The notes under the pieces are model-generated. The model was given only the letters and a program-made list of their open reading frames with translations. It was not told the origin of the DNA and did no database searches. From Allobosea caraganae (GTDB lineage Bacteria; Pseudomonadota; Alphaproteobacteria; Rhizobiales; Beijerinckiaceae): DNA of 48,557 nucleotides. Shown piece after piece: positions 1 to 8,853 of this stretch. The translations under genes and the position numbers were made by a program. The stretch is taken from NCBI RefSeq assembly GCF_003351345.1, contig NZ_QQTO01000041.1, positions 1 through 48,557 on the forward strand, written 5' to 3'. Numbering within the stretch: the first letter of the stretch is position 1; every line of letters starts with the position of its first letter.

Positions 1-75
<75 letters not shown>

Positions 76-79
76 AATC

Positions 80-112
80 AAAAGCCCCGATGGTCAAAAC
101 CACGGGGCTTTT
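80..112 (+). terminator. Hairpin terminator of the tRNA
   Basis: Arms AAAAGCCCCG and CGGGGCTTTT flank a short loop, ending in a T-rich stretch, five bases after the tRNA CCA end. It should terminate the tRNA transcript and, being symmetric, could act on both strands. Confidence 0.8.
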
Positions 113-136
113 CTCCGTTCAGGGCGAAAGCGATTG

Positions 137-168
137 AAAGCCCCATCTCGTCTCGAGGTGGGGTTTTT
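137..168 (+). terminator. Second rho-independent terminator
   Basis: The stem CCCCATCTCG/CGAGGTGGGG (10 bp with one G-T wobble) has a 3-nt loop and is followed by TTTTT; the A-rich left flank allows further pairing. It stands in tandem with the terminator at 80-112 and insulates the tRNA gene from the DNA that follows. Confidence 0.8.
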
Positions 169-183
169 GCGTCCTGCGGGCAC

Positions 184-439
184 AGCACCAGAACCCGCGC
201 CAGTTTCCGTGTAGCTCGGGGCTTACGCCGCCGCCGTCGCGAGGCGTGACAACGATACGGTCGATCATCGAGCGAACCGCTTCATTGCCTCATCCCGCAG
301 CTCAGACGCGTCCAGCAGGCTCTCCAGCTCGCTCACGCGTCTCCGATAGACCTCATCGAGGTTCGGATGGACGCACACTGGCGCATCCGCCGGCCTGGCT
401 TTTGCTACGGCTTCCAAGCGTAACCTGTCCGAGGCAATC
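184..439 (-). pseudogene. C-terminal remnant of a large serine recombinase
   Basis: Minus-strand reading gives a segment with VHPNLDEVYRRRVSELE, then, after a frame change near 270-285, RSMIDRIVVTPR and a terminal ELHG. This order (HPN..EVYR.KV.ELE, then R.LI.RIV.TP, then ELHG) is what is seen at the C-terminus of many alphaproteobacterial phage/island-type serine recombinases. The two halves are in different frames and no catalytic N-terminal resolvase domain is present, so the gene is dead. The stretch 440-615 between it and the next gene shows nothing recognisable. Its place beside tRNA-fMet hints at an old island boundary, though that is inference. Confidence 0.6.
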
Positions 440-615
440 GACGCGATAAACGACCCAGCGGTCAATCGCCTGCGAACAGGAACCGTCGTAGCGACCACAT
501 AGCCGAAGCGCCTGCTCGACGTGCGCTCGCCGCTCCAACCGGACGGTCACGCAGACCGCGGATATTGAGGGCCGGCCCGAAACCGGACCTTGGTGATTGG
601 CTCCTGCCGGTCCGA

Positions 616-1272
616 TCAGGATCCGGAGACCAGCGAAGCGCCGACATTGATGCCGAAGGCCAGGATGCTGGTGTTGAAGAAGAACGAGAGAACGGAATGG
701 GCCAGGACGATGATCCTGACTTGGCGCGTGGTGACGCCGATGTCGGACGTCTGCGACGTGCAACCGATCGTGTAGGAGAAATAGAGAAAATCGACATAAT
801 TGGGCTCCGCATCGCCTGGAAAATCCAGGCCGCCCCTGCTGTCGTCGCCGCTGTAGAAGTCGTGGGCGTAGTGCAACGTGAAGAAGGCGTGCACGAGCAT
901 CCATGAGCAGAGGATGGTGACCCCACCCAATGCGAGGTGCAGCCCTTTTTGATCGGACGGCACGGCATTCAGGCCAGCGAGCTGAATGCCGATGGCGGCG
1001 ACGCTCGCGGCGGCGGCCAGGCAGGCGATGATCAGAATGGCGAGCGCGCCTTCATCCTGCTCGGCGGCTCGCGCCTTGATCTGCTCGACGTCCTCGCCAA
1101 AGATCATCGTCGTCAGCAATCCGAGATAGACGATCGCGCCCGCATCCCACGCAACGAGAAACCGCGTCGTCCAATGCCACTCGCTCGGCAGCAGGATCGC
1201 AAGCAAGGCAATCGCGCCCATTGCGATCAGCAGACGGGGGCGAATGAGCAGGGATTGTGGAAGCAACTTCAT
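616..1272 (-). CDS. DUF1345 family integral membrane protein
   Basis: 218 aa, about the usual family length. Two N-terminal hydrophobic helices are followed by a charged cytoplasmic stretch (EDVEQIKARAAEQDEG), then further helices. The diagnostic C-terminal block is present: LDFPGD, then YVDFLYFSYTIGCTSQTSDI, then a helix ending in FNTSILAFGIN. The family has no assigned biochemical role. The YFSYTIG...TSDI segment between two helices loosely recalls a pore loop of ion channels, but this is only a resemblance. The ATG start follows the repeat at 1286-1340 by 13 nt. It is a single gene, with no operon partner visible. Confidence 0.85.
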   Translation of the reverse strand: MKLLPQSLLIRPRLLIAMGAIALLAILLPSEWHWTTRFLVAWDAGAIVYLGLLTTMIFGEDVEQIKARAAEQDEGALAILIIACLAAAASVAAIGIQLAGLNAVPSDQKGLHLALGGVTILCSWMLVHAFFTLHYAHDFYSGDDSRGGLDFPGDAEPNYVDFLYFSYTIGCTSQTSDIGVTTRQVRIIVLAHSVLSFFFNTSILAFGINVGASLVSGS

Positions 1273-1285
1273 CGGATCTCACGCC

Positions 1286-1340
1286 TTAGAGCATGATGCC
1301 GAAAACTGGGCACCGGTTTTCGGACGACATCATGCTCTAA
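1286..1340. repeat. REP-like palindromic element (short type)
   Basis: TTAGAGCATGATG is mirrored by CATCATGCTCTAA, enclosing a second stem (CCGAAAAC ... CGGTTTTCGG). Related copies or parts occur at 34662 and 38385. The adjoining segment GAGACGGATTCAGATT (about 1351-1369) recurs inverted just after the copy at 34662. The rest of the gap to 1537 holds no gene that I can support. Confidence 0.8.
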
Positions 1341-1537
1341 CCTTTTGATGAGAGACGGATTCAGATTTCCAGCTCCAGGCAACAACCGACCCAGCCCGGT
1401 CAGCGCTAGTCTATCTCTCGCATCGCCGAACGCACCCGACCAGACGAATTCCACCGGGGCGTTCACCGCCGGCCACAGGGTCCGCAGCTCTTGAGAATGG
1501 TTCGGCCTTCGCCGGCATGGGCGCGTTGCGGGTGGGT

Positions 1538-3142
1538 TTAACCTACCAGCTGGGCTTCCCCGGAGAACAGTGCCATGGCCGCGTCGGCATCCAGGCCGTC
1601 GCCATGGAGTTCACCTTGACCGTTGAAGCATCCCTGAGCGGCAAGCACAGCCCTCTGGGCCGCGTTTTCGACGCCATCGGCAGCCACGACCAGATCCAAC
1701 CCCTGCCCTATCCCGATCAACGCCTTGACGATGACGGCAGCCTGCCGGTCATGGGTCATCGCCGCAATGAAGCTGCGGTCGATCTTGATGCCATCGAGCT
1801 TAAGCCGGTTGAGGTTTTGCAGGTCGGAATAGCCCGTGCCGAAATTGTCGGCCACGATGGAGACCCCGGCACTGCGGAGTGGGCCCAGAAGCGCCTGGGC
1901 GGCCTCCGTATCGCGGATCAGGGCCCCCTCATCGATCTCCAGGTCCAGCCGGTGGGGCGTGACCCCGCTTTCGGCCAGGGTAGCCAGAATGCGAAGGCCA
2001 AAAGACGCGTCGCCGAGAAGAGCGCGGGGCAGATTGAACGACAGCCGGACGTCTCGAGGCCAGGTGCTGGCTGCCTTGCAGGCATCCCGCAACAGGCCTT
2101 CGCTGAGCTCTGCCAGGACGCCCAGTTCCTCCGCCACAGGCAGGAAGCGTTCCGGTTCGATTTCCCCATGCCGAGGATGGCGCCAGCGCGGCAGGGCCTC
2201 GAAGCCGACGATGCGATCATCCGCGGCGCGGCTCGGCTGGAATTTGAGGACGAACTCGCCTCGCTCGAGCCCGCTCAGCAGGGCGCGCTCCAACTCGTCG
2301 CGCTCATGCAGGCTGATGTCCATGCGCTCTTCGTAGAAGCGGACGGCGGATTTGCGCTCGGCCTTGGCGCGGTAGAGAGCGACATCGGATTTGCGCATCA
2401 GCTCCTCGGCGGTGATCCCGTCCTGCGGTGAGATGGCGACGCCGATCGCAGCCCCGACCTGATGGCGGATGCCGTCGACGACGATCGGCGCCGACAGGCT
2501 CTCGATGACGCGCAGCGCGATGCTCGTCGCGCCTTCGGCTCCCGCGATGTTGGAGGCCAGGATCGCGAACTCGTCACCTCCAAGCCGTGCAACCAGATCG
2601 CTCGCGCGCGCGGCGCGCAGCAGCCTCGCACCGACATGGATCAGGACCTGATCGCCGATCGGGTGTCCGTGAATGTCGTTGACCTTCTTGAAGCCGTTCA
2701 GATCGAGCATGAAGATGGCATGAGCCTCGGGAGCCGTCGGCACGGTGCGCAACGCGGCCCTGAGGGCACCGTCAAATTGTCGGCGGTTCGGCAAGCCGGT
2801 CAGCGGATCCTGAAGCGCCAGGTTCATCACTTCGGCCTCGGCGGCGAGGCGTTCGATGTTTTCGCGCTTGTGCTGGCGGGCGCGACGCCATGTGTAAAAC
2901 AGCATCCCGCACATCACGAGCGTCGACAGGACGAAGACTTCATCCAGCTCGATGGTTTTTTCCTGGGGTGAGACCAGATCGGCGGACTGGAAAATATCGA
3001 TCTCGAAGGCGAGCAGGCTGGCAACTGAAAGCAGGACGAGCAGAAAGCCGGCGTCGAGGATCTTGACACGGTTTCGCACGATATGAGCCCTCGTCGCGGC
3101 CAGAAATGTTCGAATGATTTCAGCGCTGCGACTGGCCAACAC
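1538..3142 (-). CDS. Membrane GGDEF-EAL protein with degenerate EAL domain
   Basis: 534 aa. Two membrane segments (about 29-50 and 67-85) bracket a short periplasmic loop. A GGDEF domain follows (GGDEF at 188-192, with an RASD I-site at 179-182 matching RxxD feedback inhibition), then an EAL domain (EAL at 315-317). The diguanylate cyclase half looks intact. In the phosphodiesterase half several metal or catalytic positions differ: DDFGTG is DNFGTG (N433), AEGVE is AADGVE (D489), and QGYLFS is QGELHG. Hydrolysis of c-di-GMP is therefore doubtful and the domain may act as a sensor or be inactive. The start is GTG, preceded by GGAGGA at good spacing. It overlaps the end of the upstream GGDEF-EAL gene by 23 nt, which suggests translational coupling. 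Confidence 0.88.
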   Translation of the reverse strand: MLASRSAEIIRTFLAATRAHIVRNRVKILDAGFLLVLLSVASLLAFEIDIFQSADLVSPQEKTIELDEVFVLSTLVMCGMLFYTWRRARQHKRENIERLAAEAEVMNLALQDPLTGLPNRRQFDGALRAALRTVPTAPEAHAIFMLDLNGFKKVNDIHGHPIGDQVLIHVGARLLRAARASDLVARLGGDEFAILASNIAGAEGATSIALRVIESLSAPIVVDGIRHQVGAAIGVAISPQDGITAEELMRKSDVALYRAKAERKSAVRFYEERMDISLHERDELERALLSGLERGEFVLKFQPSRAADDRIVGFEALPRWRHPRHGEIEPERFLPVAEELGVLAELSEGLLRDACKAASTWPRDVRLSFNLPRALLGDASFGLRILATLAESGVTPHRLDLEIDEGALIRDTEAAQALLGPLRSAGVSIVADNFGTGYSDLQNLNRLKLDGIKIDRSFIAAMTHDRQAAVIVKALIGIGQGLDLVVAADGVENAAQRAVLAAQGCFNGQGELHGDGLDADAAMALFSGEAQLVG

Positions 3143-5006
3143 CTGCGTCCTCCGATCGCCACGCCTTGCCCGCAGGGCTCGTCATACCGCCTGCCTTGCC
3201 CGCCTCCTGCTCACCGGATGGCTGAGCAAATCGAACGAGGAGGCCTGTCGCGACCTGGCGGGGTACGGCTTGGGAGAACAGATAGCCCTGGCCGAGCTTG
3301 CAGCCGATCTCCGTCAGGAGGCTCGCCTGGATTTCACTCTCGATACCTTCGGCGATGACGCGGATGTCGAGCTTGCGCGCAATGTCGACCAGGCCTTCGA
3401 CGATCGCCAGGCTTGGGTCGCCCTGCGCAAGGCGATCGATGAAGGATTTGTCGATCTTGATGATGTCTACAGGCACCGTCAGCAGATGCGTGAGCGACGC
3501 GAACCCGGTGCCGAAATCATCAAGCGCGACGCGCAGGCCATGGCCGCGCAGCGCCTTGATCTCCCGCGCGACGACCGGATCGCGCTGGCCGAGATAGACT
3601 GACTCCGTCACCTCCAGAATGATGTGCTTCAACGGGACGTTCTCGCGGCCGAAGGCGGCCTCGAGGCGGGAGTACAGCGTTCCGCTGTGGAAATCGGCCG
3701 AGGCGATGTTGATGCCGACATGCTGAAGCGGAATGCCCTGCTCCAGCCAGGAGCGCACGTCCGACGCGACGACCGCCATCATGCGTTCCGTCAGATGCGA
3801 GGCGACGCTCACATCCGAGGTCGCCTGGTGAAATGCGGCTGCGGAAACGATTTCTCCACTCGGCCTCCGCAGGCGGCAGAGAGCCTCCAGTCCGACGATC
3901 GCGCGGGTGTCGAGCCGCACGATCGGCTGATAGAACGCGTCGATCCTGCCCTCCTGCAGGGCTGCGTCGACATCCCGGATCGCCTCGATGCGGGTCTTGA
4001 TCGCGCTGCCGATCCCCGGCCAGTACAGCACGAAGCCGCCGCGGCCGATCTCCTTGGCGTGGTAGAGCGCGAAATCGGCGTGCTGACGCACACTCTCGGC
4101 ATCGCTGTCATCCGCCGACAGCACGGCTCCACCGATGGTCGCGCGCGGCAGGATCATATGCCCGCTGCATTCGGCGGGCACGGCCAGGGCTTCAAGAACC
4201 CGCTGCGCCGCGCGCTCGACGCTGGCGAGTGCTTCGGCTCCCTGGAGGATCACGGCGAACTCGTCGCCGCCCATGCGAAACACCCGGTCGGGCGCCATGC
4301 TTGCCGCGACCCGCGCTGCGACCGCCTGCAACAGGGCATCGCCGATCGCATGACCGAAGGTGTCGTTGATGGTCTTGAGGTTGTCGAGATCGACCACCAG
4401 CAGCGCCCAGGCGCCGGGCTCCGCACAGGACAGGCGCTCCAGCGCGACGTCGAAACTCGCCCGGTTCGGCAGATCCGTGAGGGCGTCGACATAAGCCCGG
4501 CGCTCGTGCTCGATGACGCGCTGATGGCGTTCCAGCGCAATGGCGCACAAGGCGGTGCAGGACGCGACGATTTCCACCTCGCGCGGGGTGGGACCGCGCT
4601 TCTCCTTGAAATAGAACGCGAATGTCCCGAGTATAGCGCCCCCCGCGCCGCGGATCGGCGTGGACCAGCATGCCTTGAGCCCCAGCGCCAGGGCCGGTCC
4701 CTTGAAGTCGACCCAGCGCGGATCGGTTGCGATATCGGTCGCCGTGATGGCCGCTCCGAGATAGGCAGCGCTGCCGCAGGAACCAACTTGCGGGCCGATC
4801 ATCAGCCCTTCGAGCAGAGTGGAATATTCGTCAGGGAAACGAGGTCCGGCGAGCGGATGCAGCAATCCGTTGCGCTCCACCCGCAGTACGGAACACCAAA
4901 CGCCCGGCAAAAGCGCCTCAATTTCACGGCAGAGGCGATCCGTCGTGGCTTCAAGGGTTTCCCCTTTGGCGATCATCTCGAGGATACTGTTTTGAAGATG
5001 CAGCAC
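3120..5006 (-). CDS. GAF-GGDEF-EAL cyclic-di-GMP enzyme
   Basis: 628 aa, soluble. An N-terminal GAF sensor domain (about 10-165) is followed by GGDEF (GGDEF at 246-250) and EAL (EAL at 374-376). The EAL half keeps the usual ligands: the N in GINIAS, LEVTES, DDFGTGF, IKIDKSF, AEGIES and QGYLFS, so phosphodiesterase activity is expected. The GGDEF motif is intact, but the RxxD inhibitory site reads MAPD, so product inhibition is probably absent. The start is GTG at 5006; an in-frame TGA lies eight codons upstream and the first ATG is codon 11. It is the first gene of a two-gene operon with the membrane GGDEF-EAL protein. The GAF ligand cannot be read from sequence. Confidence 0.9.
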   Translation of the reverse strand: MLHLQNSILEMIAKGETLEATTDRLCREIEALLPGVWCSVLRVERNGLLHPLAGPRFPDEYSTLLEGLMIGPQVGSCGSAAYLGAAITATDIATDPRWVDFKGPALALGLKACWSTPIRGAGGAILGTFAFYFKEKRGPTPREVEIVASCTALCAIALERHQRVIEHERRAYVDALTDLPNRASFDVALERLSCAEPGAWALLVVDLDNLKTINDTFGHAIGDALLQAVAARVAASMAPDRVFRMGGDEFAVILQGAEALASVERAAQRVLEALAVPAECSGHMILPRATIGGAVLSADDSDAESVRQHADFALYHAKEIGRGGFVLYWPGIGSAIKTRIEAIRDVDAALQEGRIDAFYQPIVRLDTRAIVGLEALCRLRRPSGEIVSAAAFHQATSDVSVASHLTERMMAVVASDVRSWLEQGIPLQHVGINIASADFHSGTLYSRLEAAFGRENVPLKHIILEVTESVYLGQRDPVVAREIKALRGHGLRVALDDFGTGFASLTHLLTVPVDIIKIDKSFIDRLAQGDPSLAIVEGLVDIARKLDIRVIAEGIESEIQASLLTEIGCKLGQGYLFSQAVPRQVATGLLVRFAQPSGEQEAGKAGGMTSPAGKAWRSEDAGVGQSQR

Positions 5007-5336
5007 GGTGGACCGAATATCTCAAATAGTAACCCCCGTGTCTGTCATGCAGCCTTCGCGTAAATTTGGAGTGCTGAGGCATGATGAACGCCAAGCTAAG
5101 AAGCGATTGAACTTTTGCTGCATCACAACTGCATGGCCATGACTTTGAGAGAGCGTTCCCGATCCGAGTGGATGTTCTTCGCTACGCCGCCCAACGCGAG
5201 CCCGCCGCACGACCGCAAGAGCTGAAGGCGAACGCACGAAATCAACCGCGCAATCGGCTTCGAGACTTCAGCCCGCTATTCCTGACCGGGACGACGGACA
5301 CTGTCTGCTGCCAAGCGGGATCAGCCAGCGCATTTG
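5007..5336. other. Intergenic region upstream of the c-di-GMP operon
   Basis: 330 bp between the end of the LacI gene and the start of the c-di-GMP operon, both on the minus strand. It must hold the promoter of the latter. I see no convincing gene, repeat or strong terminator; short reading frames here have no coding signature. Confidence 0.5.
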
Positions 5337-6350
5337 CTAGAGGGTGGTGGCGCGCCCGACCAGTCGGCAGGGCAGGCGAAGCCGGCCTGGAGGGTGCGAG
5401 GCGTCGAGCGCGCCTTCGAGCATGCCCACGGCCTCGCTCGCCATGCGTTCAAGCCCTTGGTCGACAGTGGTGAGGTTATAGGCCGCGAGCGCGCCCGGCG
5501 CGGCATTGTCGAAGCCGGCGACGGACAGGCCTTCCGGAACGCTCAGCCCGAATTCGCCGCGCGCCACGTCGAGCACCGCGAGCGCCATCTCGTCATTGGC
5601 GCAGAATATGGCGTCCGGCCGCTCGCGCGCTCCAAGCAGCCGCCGCGCGGCCGCCTGGCCACCGGCATAGTTGTACTGGCCGGCATCGCGTCCGGCGAGG
5701 CTCAGGCCATGGCGGGCCAGGCCTGCGACGAAGCCCGCGGCCCGGTCGCGGCTCGTCGAGGTGTTCTCGAGCCCCGCGATGAAGGCCGGCCTGCGGCGGC
5801 CCGTCGTCGCGAAGAGCTCGGCGACCATCGCGGCGCCGGCGACGTTGTCGGCGCTGATGTCGCCGCTAACATCCTCGCCATCATCCGCCATCCGGTCCAG
5901 CAGCACGATCGGCGTGCGGGCGGCCGTGTAAAGCTGCGTTACGCGCAGTGAAAGCGTCGCGCTCGCGACCAGGACGCCATCGACCTGAAAGGACAACAGT
6001 TCCGGCAGCAGCGCATCGGTCGCGCCCGCCTCCTTCGCCACGAAGACCAGCGGCGCGCGGCCGCGCGCCTGAATCTCGATCGCCAGCGCCTCGACCAGGC
6101 GCGCGTAGAACGGATTGCCGACATCGGCCACGACCACGCCGATCAGGCCGGAGCGGCGCGTGTTCAGGCTGCGTGCGATGGCGTTCGGGCGGTAGCCGAG
6201 CTGCTCCGCCGCCTCCAGCACCCGCCAGCGCGTCTCCTCGGCGATGCTCGCTCCCGGCGTGAAGCTGCGCGACACCGCCGAGCGCGACACTCCCGCGAGC
6301 TGCGCGACCTCCAGCGACGTGACCCAGCGGCGCTTGCTTGCATCTGTCAT
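5337..6350 (-). CDS. LacI family transcriptional regulator
   Basis: 337 aa. The N-terminal LacI helix-turn-helix and hinge are clear: SLEVAQLAGVSRSAVSRSF, then GYRPNAIARSLNTRRS. A periplasmic-binding-protein-like effector domain follows, with GVVVADVGNPFYARLVEAL and the dimerisation region ending in SVAGFDN and LTTVDQGLERM. It is divergent from the nucleoside hydrolase/ABC/ribokinase operon and almost certainly controls it. The effector is likely a nucleoside or ribose derivative (inference). A palindromic LacI-type operator lies in the divergent gap at 6396-6411. The ATG start has only a weak ribosome binding site. Confidence 0.93.
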   Translation of the reverse strand: MTDASKRRWVTSLEVAQLAGVSRSAVSRSFTPGASIAEETRWRVLEAAEQLGYRPNAIARSLNTRRSGLIGVVVADVGNPFYARLVEALAIEIQARGRAPLVFVAKEAGATDALLPELLSFQVDGVLVASATLSLRVTQLYTAARTPIVLLDRMADDGEDVSGDISADNVAGAAMVAELFATTGRRRPAFIAGLENTSTSRDRAAGFVAGLARHGLSLAGRDAGQYNYAGGQAAARRLLGARERPDAIFCANDEMALAVLDVARGEFGLSVPEGLSVAGFDNAAPGALAAYNLTTVDQGLERMASEAVGMLEGALDASHPPGRLRLPCRLVGRATTL

Positions 6351-6395
6351 CGTCGCGATCAGTGGCTTGACCGGGCCAACTCGTCAAGGCTAACG

Positions 6396-6411
6396 TTGCA
6401 CACGTATGCAA
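6396..6411. promoter_or_regulatory. Candidate LacI-family operator
   Basis: TTGCACACGTATGCAA is a 16-bp near-palindrome (two mismatched pairs) with the central CG typical of LacI-family operators. It lies 46 bp upstream of the lacI-like start and about 180 bp upstream of the nucleoside hydrolase start. A TTGACC hexamer occurs at 6367-6372. The position suits repression of both divergent genes. Confidence 0.55.
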
Positions 6412-6593
6412 GAGGTGGATTTGAACCGCCCTGCCCCAAGGAGGACGCCCAAATGGTCGACAGCGCCATCGTTGTCGCTCGCGCCGATAGGCGCGCCGCC
6501 ATGCCGGAATTCCTCGAGATCACGCGGCTGTGCCACGCCCAAGGCCGGCACGTCCGTACTGCCCTATGCCGCACGTGAACGAGGAAAGTGCCC

Positions 6594-7544
6594 ATGACCC
6601 GCGTATTGATCGACTGCGACCCCGGCCATGACGATGCGATGGCCATCCTCTATGCGGCGAAGCATCTCGACCTGGTCGCGATCACGACGGTCCACGGCAA
6701 CGCGCCGCTGGAGGACACCACGCGCAACGCGCTCTCGGTCTGCACGCTCGCCAAGCTGAACGTGCCGGTCTCGGCCGGCGCCGACCGGCCGCTGGTCCAG
6801 GCCAAGCTGCAGAAGCAGACCCTGCACGGCAAGAGCGGCATCGACGGCGCCGACCTGCCGGTGCCGGACCGCGACGTCACCGGCGAGCATGCCGCGCTGA
6901 CCATCATCCGCGAGGCCAAGCGCTCGCCGGGCGAGCTCGTGCTGATCGCGGTCGGGCCCATGACCAACCTCGCGCTGGCGCTGCGCCTGGAACCGAAGCT
7001 GCCGGAGCTGCTCAAGGGCCTCAGCATCATGGGCGGCAGCACCACGATCGGCAACGTCACCCCGACGGCCGAGTTCAACCTCTGGGCCGATCCGGAGGCT
7101 GCCGCCGCCGTCTTCGCCTGCGGCATTCCGGTGATGATGGCCGGGCTGAACATCACGCGCCAGGCGCTGATCCGCGAGCCGCACGTCGCGCGCATGCGCG
7201 CCAGCGGCGGGCCTGTGGGCAAGGCGATGGGCGACCTGCAGGAGTTCTACGCCCGCCGCTCGAATGCGGTCTACGGGCTGGGCGGCGCGCCGATGCACGA
7301 TTCCTGCGCCGTCGTGCCCTTCGTGCACCCGGAGTTGATCAAGCACCGCGAGTGCCATGTCCACATGGAGCTGGCGAGCCCGGAGGTGCGCGGCACCACG
7401 GTCTGCGACCTGCGCACCTTCCTGAGCGAGCCGGCCGGCGCCACCCGCCGGCAGCTGCCGGCCAACGCGCTGGTGGCCCTGGAGATCGACGGCGCGGCGG
7501 TGGTCGACAAGGTCGTCGATGCGGTGACCAGCTACGACAACTGA
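6594..7544 (+). CDS. Inosine-uridine preferring nucleoside hydrolase
   Basis: 316 aa, normal family length. The N-terminal calcium-binding signature DCDPGHDDA (DxDxxxDD) is followed by the TTVHGN segment and an AVGPMTNLALAL block. The C-terminal MHDSCAVVPF supplies the conserved HD. It hydrolyses ribonucleosides to base and ribose, and the ribose can be phosphorylated by the ribokinase at the end of the operon. ATG at 6594 is preferred over GTG at 6588 because GAGGAAAG then has proper spacing. No signal peptide is seen, so the enzyme is cytoplasmic and acts after uptake. First gene of the operon. Confidence 0.92.
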   Translation: MTRVLIDCDPGHDDAMAILYAAKHLDLVAITTVHGNAPLEDTTRNALSVCTLAKLNVPVSAGADRPLVQAKLQKQTLHGKSGIDGADLPVPDRDVTGEHAALTIIREAKRSPGELVLIAVGPMTNLALALRLEPKLPELLKGLSIMGGSTTIGNVTPTAEFNLWADPEAAAAVFACGIPVMMAGLNITRQALIREPHVARMRASGGPVGKAMGDLQEFYARRSNAVYGLGGAPMHDSCAVVPFVHPELIKHRECHVHMELASPEVRGTTVCDLRTFLSEPAGATRRQLPANALVALEIDGAAVVDKVVDAVTSYDN

Positions 7545-7574
7545 ACCAAGAAACCACAAAGGGGAGATGAGACC

Positions 7575-8840
7575 ATGCTGACACGGCGCCATGCCATGAG
7601 CCTGCTGGCCGCCAGCGCGGGTGCTTTCGCCGCGCGCGGTGGCTCGGCCTTCGCCCAGGCCAAGGGAGAGTTGAACGTGATCTGGCAGGCCTGGCCGGAA
7701 GGCCATGTCACGCCGATCTTCAACAAGTTCAAGGAGCTGAACCCGGGCGTCACGCTGCGCGACGAGCGGCTGCCCTTCGGCGAGCTCTTCCAGGCCATCG
7801 AGGTGCGCCTGCAATCACGCGGCCCGACGCCCGACATCTACATCGCCGATGGGCCGCTGACCGCCTCCTATGCGGTACGCCGCCATCTCCAGGAGCTGGA
7901 CGGCATCGTCGGCGACCTGTCGCGCTACACCAAGGCGGCGCGCGACCAGGGCAGCTTCCGCGGCAAGCTCTACACGCTGCCGCTCTTCTCCAGCAGCCAG
8001 CTGCTCTACATCAACGCCAAGATCTTCAAGGAGGCCGGCGTCACGCCGCCGCCCGCCGACGTCAACGGCCGCTGGACCTGGGACCAGGTGCTCGAGGCGG
8101 CGAAGAAGCTGACCGACCGCAGCAGCAATCGCTGGGGCCTGGTCGTCGAGCAGGCCGAGCGGCCCTACCAGCTCCTGCCCCTCGCGCAATCGAAGGGCGC
8201 CACCGTGATCGGGCCGGACGGCCTGACCGCGGCGGGCTTCGTCGACAGCGCGCCATTCGTCGATGCGATGCGCTGGTATGGCGAGCTCTACACCAAGCAC
8301 CAGGTCTCGCCGCCGAACGTGTTCGAGCCGAACCTGGCGCAGGAGCTGTTCGCGACCGGCCGCGCCGCGATGTTCCTCGGCACCAACTCGAACCTCAGCA
8401 TCTTCGGCGGGCGCGACGGGCTGGAGTGGACGGTGGCGGCACACCCCTACTTCGCCGACGGCAAGCCGGTGACGCCGACCGGCAGCTGGCATGTCGGCAT
8501 GAACCCGCGCACCAAGCAGAAGGAGGCGACGGAGGCCTTCATCCGCTTCCTGGCCGAGCCCGCGACGATCGAGATGCAGGCGCGCCTGCGCTCCAACCCG
8601 CCGGTGATCCGCAGCGTCTGGGATTCGATGTCCGACGTGCTGAGCACGCCCGGCTGGAAGATCATGCGCTACGAGCTCGACAACACCGCCGTGCCGCGCC
8701 CGGCGACGCCCGGCTGGCGCGAATACGAGGACATCCTGCGCATCGCCATCCGCGAGATCACCGGCGGCGCCGAAGCCGGCGCCCGCCTGCAGCGCGCGGC
8801 CAAGGACATCGACCGCGAAATGGCCAAGTACCGTTCGTGA
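7575..8840 (+). CDS. Sugar-type ABC transporter substrate-binding protein
   Basis: 421 aa, cluster B/family 1 type. The N-terminus TRRHAMSLLAASAGAFAARG...AFAQA is a twin-arginine-like export signal ending in an AxA site. The mature part shows the usual extracellular solute-binding features (LNVIWQAWPEGHV, PDIYIADGPLTASY, LYTLPLFSSSQLLYIN). It is followed after 13 nt by two permease genes. Context with nucleoside hydrolase and ribokinase suggests a nucleoside or ribosylated ligand, although the family mostly binds sugars. Confidence 0.9.
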   Translation: MLTRRHAMSLLAASAGAFAARGGSAFAQAKGELNVIWQAWPEGHVTPIFNKFKELNPGVTLRDERLPFGELFQAIEVRLQSRGPTPDIYIADGPLTASYAVRRHLQELDGIVGDLSRYTKAARDQGSFRGKLYTLPLFSSSQLLYINAKIFKEAGVTPPPADVNGRWTWDQVLEAAKKLTDRSSNRWGLVVEQAERPYQLLPLAQSKGATVIGPDGLTAAGFVDSAPFVDAMRWYGELYTKHQVSPPNVFEPNLAQELFATGRAAMFLGTNSNLSIFGGRDGLEWTVAAHPYFADGKPVTPTGSWHVGMNPRTKQKEATEAFIRFLAEPATIEMQARLRSNPPVIRSVWDSMSDVLSTPGWKIMRYELDNTAVPRPATPGWREYEDILRIAIREITGGAEAGARLQRAAKDIDREMAKYRS

Positions 8841-8853
8841 CGGAGCATCGTTC

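Noticed and set aside
3624..5063. Long plus-strand open frame opposite the GAF-GGDEF-EAL gene
   Set aside because: It is the shadow of a high-GC gene; its translation has no family features while the minus strand is clearly coding.
6396..6578. tRNA-like T-arm (minus strand GGTTCAAATCC) and a short plus-strand frame before the nucleoside hydrolase
   Set aside because: No anticodon arm or acceptor pairing can be built around it, and the short frame has no domain; the area is better explained as a divergent promoter.
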